Made by a program: the position numbers and the translations under genes
In this document: positions 57,783 through 64,000 of the stretch, in pieces
How positions within the stretch are numbered: position 1 is the stretch's first letter
Layout of the letters: the number at the start of each line of letters is the position of its first letter
Assembly (NCBI GenBank): GCA_030407085.1
Contig: CM059584.1
Span: forward strand, 121,620,501-121,684,500
Length of the DNA: 64,000 bases
Source of the DNA: Trichopria drosophilae
Lineage: Eukaryota; Arthropoda; Insecta; Hymenoptera; Diapriidae
Direction: 5' to 3'
Notes under the pieces: model-generated
What the model saw: the letters and a program-made list of their open reading frames with translations, nothing else
Databases searched by the model: none
Told to the model about the DNA's origin: nothing

Positions 57783-60700
57783 CTGCACAAAGGAAGAAAA
57801 TAAAGTTATTTTCTCGTATACAAGTCTCATTTTGCCACTCAAGCGTATTGCGAAAGTTTTCTTGAAAAGCGAAGAGTAAAGCAATTTCAAATTCCAATAG
57901 ATTGTCTGTGACACTAGAAACCAATGGATTTGATTACTTTAAAAATATCAATCTATGAATATTGAAATGTTGAACTAATTTTGCGAAATTTCTTCCAATC
58001 AACAGCAACATCATTGGCTCGCGAAGCAGCTACAATAATTTCTCAAACTCAAGCTTCAAACATATAATAAGGTTAATTGAAAATACACTTAAGCACAACA
58101 GGCGTTTAGTCCACTACGCATGAGCATTCGGGTAGCACCCGACAAATTTGAGTCCAAATTTGAAGCACATCTTAGCGGCTAGAGGTTAAATTCGAACAAT
58201 TAGAATTCTGGTTAATATTTGGTAATTTTTGAATGAAAGGTGTAGATGATTTTTAGGATAAAGCGTGAAGTATAGGAGAAGTATACATGAAAAAGATGAC
58301 ATCGATGAGAGAATAAGCCTGAGGTTTTATTATACTATTAGCTTTTAAACATTTATAGTTTATGTTGAAAAAAGTCTTTATAGATTTGTAAACATAAGAC
58401 AATTACAAAATTTCAAACAAGTTTGAATAAAATGTTATAGAAACAATTTTTATGAAAAAAATTGGTTGAACTAACAGAAATTCAATAAGTGACAATGTAG
58501 ACTGAACTTGATCAGTTTCGATAGGTTCAGCTCCCTACTGTACTGTCGATTAGTCAAAAGTAATCGATCGCAGGACGAGTCACTGCGATTTGCTCCCGTC
58601 GATCCATTTTACATCGCAGACGGCGATGTTAGGGATAGGCAAATGATGGTTTATCCAACCAAACGAAAATCAAACCAGCTGGTCGCAATCAGATCTGGTT
58701 TCCTCGGGGAATCACCAAAGACACGTTTTCATATTTCGCTAAACTTTGGATTTCGATTTCTCGTTCGATTGAACCCGTTTGCACCGAAATTCGGGTTTAA
58801 ACGTAAATAAAATCCAGTGGAACTATACGCGTAAACAACTCCAAAAAATATAAAAAATTCAAAATTCAGCTAGGAATGAAAACGTAATGCACGTTCCTCT
58901 TTGGCCCGGTGAACATTGATCGTGAAAGTTTTCCGCCTTGAGCGGATGTTTAAAAATGCATCTCTCAATGCATTAAGCAACCGTTGACTTCGTAATCCGC
59001 TCCTTCGGAAAAAGTTCGTTCTCCTGCCAAGAGAGGATCGAGTTTATTTTTTTAACGTACATCCAGTTAATCACTGTAACAACACATTACAATCGATGCA
59101 CTGCAGAAAAAAAAAGACTGAAAATCTTTCTTATTTTAAGTAGAATAATCTAAAACGATTTCTAAAAATGGACCAGGTTGATTGGGTAGTTACAGGTGCA
59201 ACGATGTTCAGTCTTTTTTACAGTGTGACGTGCGGATCGGTGCAAAATCGATTTTGGGAACAAATCTTCACGTTCGGTTTTCACGTTCGCTTCCGACGTT
59301 TTCGATTCGGAAGTCCCTGAGCAGGTGATAAACATCATCATTCTTGTATATTTTTGCTTGCGCGCTTTCAACTACCATCGTAGCCAAAAAACAGATTCTC
59401 GTTCGAGAAAGTGGAACGCCTTTCCGATTTGCATGTTACATACGATGCATCTCCGTTTCATACGCGTGTATCTGGGAGCTCGCAAAGTTCCACGAATAAT
59501 TTTTGCCGATATCGACATTCTGAATTTTGAATACGGTAGTAGACCTCGTAGCATAACCGTGTCCCGTTTCATACGGAGAAAACGCACCTGGGGAATCCGG
59601 AGAATAGAGAATTTCACAGCATGGCACTTCTTTATGCGCGATACATTGTTTTAAATAATAAATACGAAGAAACCCGCGCGTGCGTCCATCTTTGTGAGAG
59701 CCCTAAGTGTGTTCTGTATATGAAAACGACAAGAATGACAAATCTGGAAAAAGGATGCTAACGATAGACAATTTCATCCGCGAGTACTTGATTGTGTACA
59801 CTTTTCTTAAAATTAAACAAAATTCCTTCCACTTCTTTCTTCCGTGTACTTTACACTTTCGGTAATGAATATGAAGTGCCATACTTTGCAGCCTTCCGAA
59901 CGTCGACTACTAGATGTCGCCTGTTGCGTTTCATGCTCAACATTGCGCGCATGCGGTTAAATGGGGTACTTCCCTAATCATTGCATATATTTATTTTTTA
60001 CAACAGTGTATCGCTTTATTATTGGAGGTGACGCAAACGACTTCGAAAGCGCCGACAAAGCCATGCAAGTGTTAGGTGATTCGCTAAGCTGCCTGCTTTG
60101 GTCGAGTTTCTTTTATTTTCTTTTATTATCAAGATTTTGCACCGAACACGCTGCACACCGCTATACAGACATAACCTCGCAACCGAAAATTTTGTATTTT
60201 GGAACAGCCCATTAGAAAGAAGTGCAACAGTTTTCCAATGAGTTTGAAAACGCTCGTACGAGTGAAAGCTTCAGATGTACCGTAAAGTATCATAAAATCA
60301 GTAGCAATACTTTAGCTTTGATTAAGATGGTACTGATTTTTTGACATTGTCAACATATATAATTTCCTATTGACAAACCCAGATGGATCTCGCATAGTTT
60401 TTGTAAAATTGAAAATCGAGAATTTCATCTGAATTTTTCGACAGGTCGCCAAAGGGTAAAATAATCTTGATCCAATTTATGAAGTTTCGAAAATGATGTC
60501 GTTTAACAACCGTATTTACTCGTTGCATTATAAGCGCTGTATCTAACGAGAAAAAGCATCTCTTATAAGCTTGCCCAGCCCTGAGTAACAATCAGCACGT
60601 TTTTCCTTCTCTCTGCGGCCTGCTTCTGAGTTAGTAAAAAGCGGAGTAAATGCCGTGCTGCCATGAATGAAAAACGCATCGGAATGAAAGAGAGGTCCAT

Positions 60701-62288
60701 AAGTAAAGGAAGAGAGAGAAAGAAACGTAAAAGAACGTACACGAAAGAACAGTGATTACAAGAAAAGACGAGGTACAAGAGCATAAGTCGTAAAGCATTT
60801 AAAAAAAATAATAAAAAGTAACGGCACTTCATATTCTTCTTGGCAAGAAATGCAATTCGCGGCCTATTTTTCCCACGATCGACGTGGTCGCTGATCCATG
60901 ATGGATAGGACTGACCAAGCTTACGGCGAGGTACTCATCGCTCGTTATGCAAATTGAAAAAAAAATCGCGCTCTATAACGACTTGTCATTGGTCTAGTTC
61001 CACATCGCTCCAATGGCACTAATTCACAAAAAACACAGATTTTCGGTTCTTTCGATCTTTGAACAATGTTTGACTTGCGTCCAATGGTCAAGAGTGCTAT
61101 GACATCCGCGACTCTGTTGTAGGGCTCAGGGGATGGAAGGGTGAAAGGGCTACGACATCCACTTCAGGAACCTCCCGAGGGGATGTGGTTTGTATATTAT
61201 TTAGTTTTGAGAGGAAAACAAATTTTATTTTAACGACAAAAAAACTGGTTTGGTTAACCCTCATTCGTTGGTGGGGTTTGTACCTCGTAATCCCTTTTCC
61301 GAACTTCACGCTCCAAATCCCACTTCTGACCCTCACAAATGTAGACGCGGTCGTGATACGCATGGCAAATCCGCTTCAAGTCGGCTACAAGAATATGGAG
61401 AGACCAATTTCAGAGTTATTTTTTCTGCTCAATTTAATGCATCTACATCCTGCCGTTTTCTTTAAGTAAACGGCACTGAGAACAAATCATTCGGAAACGC
61501 CTGCTTAAACACCAGAGTCAGTTTCATGCCCCTTTCTGATGACTTTATGTATTTCGAATAGATACATGTTACTTACTAGTTTAATATTAAATTACAATTA
61601 ACTACGTGCGGAGCATGAAAATGGATCTTTTTTGACATCATTATTATAACTTTTATATGAATGTTACAATTCTCAAGAAAATATTTCTCAAGAAAATACG
61701 CATCAAATTTGAAACATAAAAAATAATACAAACTTGACATGAGGGAACAAAAAATTCTCGACATTTTTGAATATTTTTTAATTTGAAAAAAAATAGACCC
61801 CACCCCATCGGTTACCTGCTTTGAAAATTCTCTTTTCGGGTTACATCGATCGTGAATCATTACTAAATCTACTGCGAGCTAGTAAAAGAATAAAACGAAA
61901 ATACAATTCTGACACAAAATCGTCAATCTCGTAAGTTCTTTTGTTTTGTGCAGCGAAAATGCCGCATGCAATTTTTCGCGCGAATCAAAGCGGTTATCGA
62001 ATAGTCGAATATATCGATCGTCGATCGCATATCTTCTATTCGTGATGAGAAACAAGTCGATATTGACTTGACGGATTGATGCTTACGTTTTTCTTTATAT
62101 AAATTTTTATTACATAAGAATAAAATAAACTAATTATCATTACAAAGTAGCTCAGTAGCAGACTTTAAGATAAAAACTGAATATAAAATTAAAATTGTTC
62201 CATAGCATCAAAGTAATATCGACCAACGTCTAATTTTTTAAAAGTGGTTGTGTACAAGTCTGCGTGATCGTCAGCCCCTATTAATTAC
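57783..62288. other. Troponin I intron with GC-richer patches
   Basis: This 4.5-kb intron separates the short exon from the exon-6-type exon. I looked for further alternative exon-6 copies, as in Drosophila, and found none. GC- and CpG-richer patches at 58530-58800, 59160-60200 and 61080-61480 carry ORFs on both strands with no recognisable product. They may be regulatory, or hold a nested gene I cannot read. Confidence 0.5.
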
Positions 62289-62389
62289 CTCAAAATCTTT
62301 CAATTTACTTTTCCATTCGAGATCAAACTTATCTCCCTCGAGTGCGCTTATTTTGTGCCAGTATGCTGTACAAATCGTCTGGAGCTCGG
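62289..62389 (-). CDS. wupA: Troponin I, exon-6-type alternative exon (divergent variant)
   Basis: This 101-nt exon lies between a TTTTTTTTTAG acceptor and the donor GAGGTAATT. Two bases complete an Ala codon, then come 33 codons: ELQTICTAYWHKISALEGDK followed by FDLEWKSKLKDFE. The ELQ.IC..Y.....L/CEG.K.DLE pattern is that of the mutually exclusive exon 6 forms of insect troponin I. It ends in phase 0, fitting the exon at 57782. The middle (TAYWHKISA) differs from the common YYERMY-type form, so this is probably one member of the alternative set, with others upstream outside the window. Earlier exons (the N-terminal half) are not in the window. Confidence 0.85.
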
Positions 62390-64000
62390 CTAAAAAAAAA
62401 TAAAATTTAAAAAAAACATTGCCATACGTCGTGTTCTCGTCACTTCCTTCATGGGTCGTGTTGACTATGACAATAATTGCGACACCCGTCAATAAAATAA
62501 AGGAAACATTGTCGATTTTGTAGATGATAGTAAAGAAAAAATATTACTATCTACGAGTTTTATATCATAAATTATGGTTAATTATCTATTTTTTTAATTA
62601 CGTTCTTTAACAGTTTTTTATTAGCCTAATTAGCAGAAAAGAAAATATCAAAATGAAATATAATATACAACTGAATATACAGTAGGACTTCACTTTATTG
62701 TCCTTCACTTTGTTAAGGCTTCATATTGTTAGCGAGATTCCCTTCACATATTTACCGTAGGTAAGGTTAGTTCTTTCGTAATTCCAGTGTCGTGCCTATT
62801 GTGATTGGCGATACGGCTGGAAAGTGCGCAAGAAACGATGCGCATTTGTCGGACAACAAAGTAAAAGGCAAAACCCTGAGTAGGATAATAAAGTGAAGTT
62901 CTACTGTACTAAAGAAACGTAAAGTCTGAAATTACATAATACAAAATATTTTTTTACGGACATAATCTCTAAATAAAAAAGATGTAATAATAATTTGTAA
63001 ACTTCGATAAAATGAAAATACAACCTGTATATTAAAGCGATAATTGTTTCATTGAAATTCAACAAATAAAAGACATAATTGTCAGCTTTCGAACGGTTTC
63101 TATGTTTTACAAACTATTTATTTGAATAGTTATAAGCTTTACATGAATTTTTATAAATATTTAGATTAAATTTTAGGAAATGTTTTGCTCGATTAATAAA
63201 CAATTCTATATAGTACTGTTCGTCAATTTTTTTTTTATCATTTTTGTTTGATTTTCGGTAATAAATTTTTATTCTCATGCCCAATATAATTAATCTTTTA
63301 TGCATTTCATTGTTATTTTTCACTTCTTTTCCGAACTATCATTCGAAAAAAAATCTTTATTAATATTTCATTATAAGAAAATTGGAAATCTTTTAGCATT
63401 TAGTAAAGAAATAGTTACGTCCGAACCAGGCTGTATTTTCATATTTCGAGATTAAATTAAAATGTAAAAAATGAAAAAATTTCCCTGATAATATTAATTT
63501 TATAACGGTTTTTAGTTATATTGATTTTTTAAGGTGTAATGTAAAGAGCTGAGGACAGTGTGAGGAAATATTATATACAAATAAGATCTGTACAAGTTTA
63601 CAATTGCATGAGAGTTATTGCACGTAGCCCCATTTGCAAAATTATTTTGCAAAATACACAAAAGATAAAAATAAACAGTGAGATTATAACGGCGCGCAGG
63701 CCAACCTGCATCCAATGAAGCTGCTTAAAATACGCTAGAAAGAGGATAGAATAGAGTGAATCATGAAGTCAATAAATGTGTAATAAATTAAATGCGTTTG
63801 CCAAATAAGTGATTGAGCCAACTGAATACTGCGGCAAAATACTGCGACACTAAGAATACTACATTGCTGGGCGCGTACTGCGATACTGCTATTGCTAAAG
63901 TGAACCAATAATACAAGAAAAAAGGCATGATCAAGATAGTACAAAAAGAAAAATAGAAAAATATAGTTGTGTGAGGCTATCGAACTAGTCATTCACATTA
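62390..64000. other. Probable troponin I intron, AT-rich
   Basis: No upstream troponin I exon was recognised up to the window edge. It contains the MITE at 62680-62906 and otherwise AT-rich sequence with chance ORFs. Confidence 0.45.
62680..62906. mobile_element. TA-flanked MITE, CAGTAGGACTTCACTTTATT ends
   Basis: The left end CAGTAGGACTTCACTTTATT and the complemented right end CAGTAGAACTTCACTTTATT are inverted copies, each bordered by TA (62678-62679 and 62907-62908). The 227-bp length and TA targets fit a non-autonomous Tc1/mariner or pogo derivative. It lies in the presumed troponin I intron and is a different family from the MITE at 29770-30103. Confidence 0.8.

Noticed and set aside
58508..58810. 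100-codon plus-strand ORF
   Set aside because: It begins at a non-ATG codon in a GC-richer intron patch and has no recognisable domain. Opposite-strand frames nearby are just as open.
1..64000. CRISPR arrays, operons and bacterial features
   Set aside because: The window is eukaryotic: spliced exons, SINE, LTR and mariner elements. No spaced direct-repeat array of CRISPR type is present.

Overview
This is AT-rich nuclear DNA from an insect: short genes with many introns, GT-AG splice sites, a tRNA-derived SINE, Tc1/mariner and foldback transposons, and a muscle gene readable by its protein homology. Hymenoptera is the best guess, based on the DUF4817-type mariner transposase and the general repeat style. 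That guess is an inference, and Hemiptera or another order is not excluded.

The one gene I recognise with confidence is troponin I (wupA in Drosophila). It lies on the minus strand from beyond the right edge of the window to about 47.5 kb. Four canonical 3' exons are present: a variant of the alternatively spliced exon-6 type (62289-62389), a short exon (57739-57782), the large conserved exon (57449-57590) and the usual terminal exon (53796-53861). About 4.7 kb further downstream on the same strand are three phase-compatible exons that encode almost only Pro, Ala, Glu, Gly and Thr (48957-49143, 48432-48620, 48185-48358), and a possible last coding exon (47478-47506). The simplest reading is that one locus makes ordinary troponin I and, by a second 3' splicing choice, a troponin-H-like long isoform with a C-terminal Pro/Ala tail of roughly 190 residues. 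This is the most interesting gene-level observation in the window.

The remaining 47 kb hold no gene I can name. A CpG-rich, GC-rich island at 22440-23290 looks like a promoter and first exon of an unknown minus-strand gene. One small, unconvincing ORF is noted near 44.4 kb.

Much of the rest is transposon debris with clear structure. There is a SINE (6121-6495); an element with hairpin-shaped 29-bp terminal repeats (12181-12812); a MITE with perfect 28-bp ends (12842-13302); a degenerate ~200-bp tandem array (20940-21990); a solo LTR with a 5-bp target duplication (42041-42484); several TA-flanked MITEs; and a set of large foldback (long inverted repeat) elements. Many foldbacks share a ~120-bp subrepeat containing a motif like GGCGGATCCAATATGGCGG. 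One foldback (31855-34047) has ~344-bp inverted ends and a 31-bp minisatellite inside. It lies in an (AT)n tract beside a 2.97-kb mariner element with 384-bp inverted ends and a broken transposase, and both may sit inside an older TA-flanked element (31480-37392).

Limits: all calls come from reading by eye. Exon borders are supported by phase and splice-site logic but not by transcripts. Repeat borders given as approximate could move by tens of bases.
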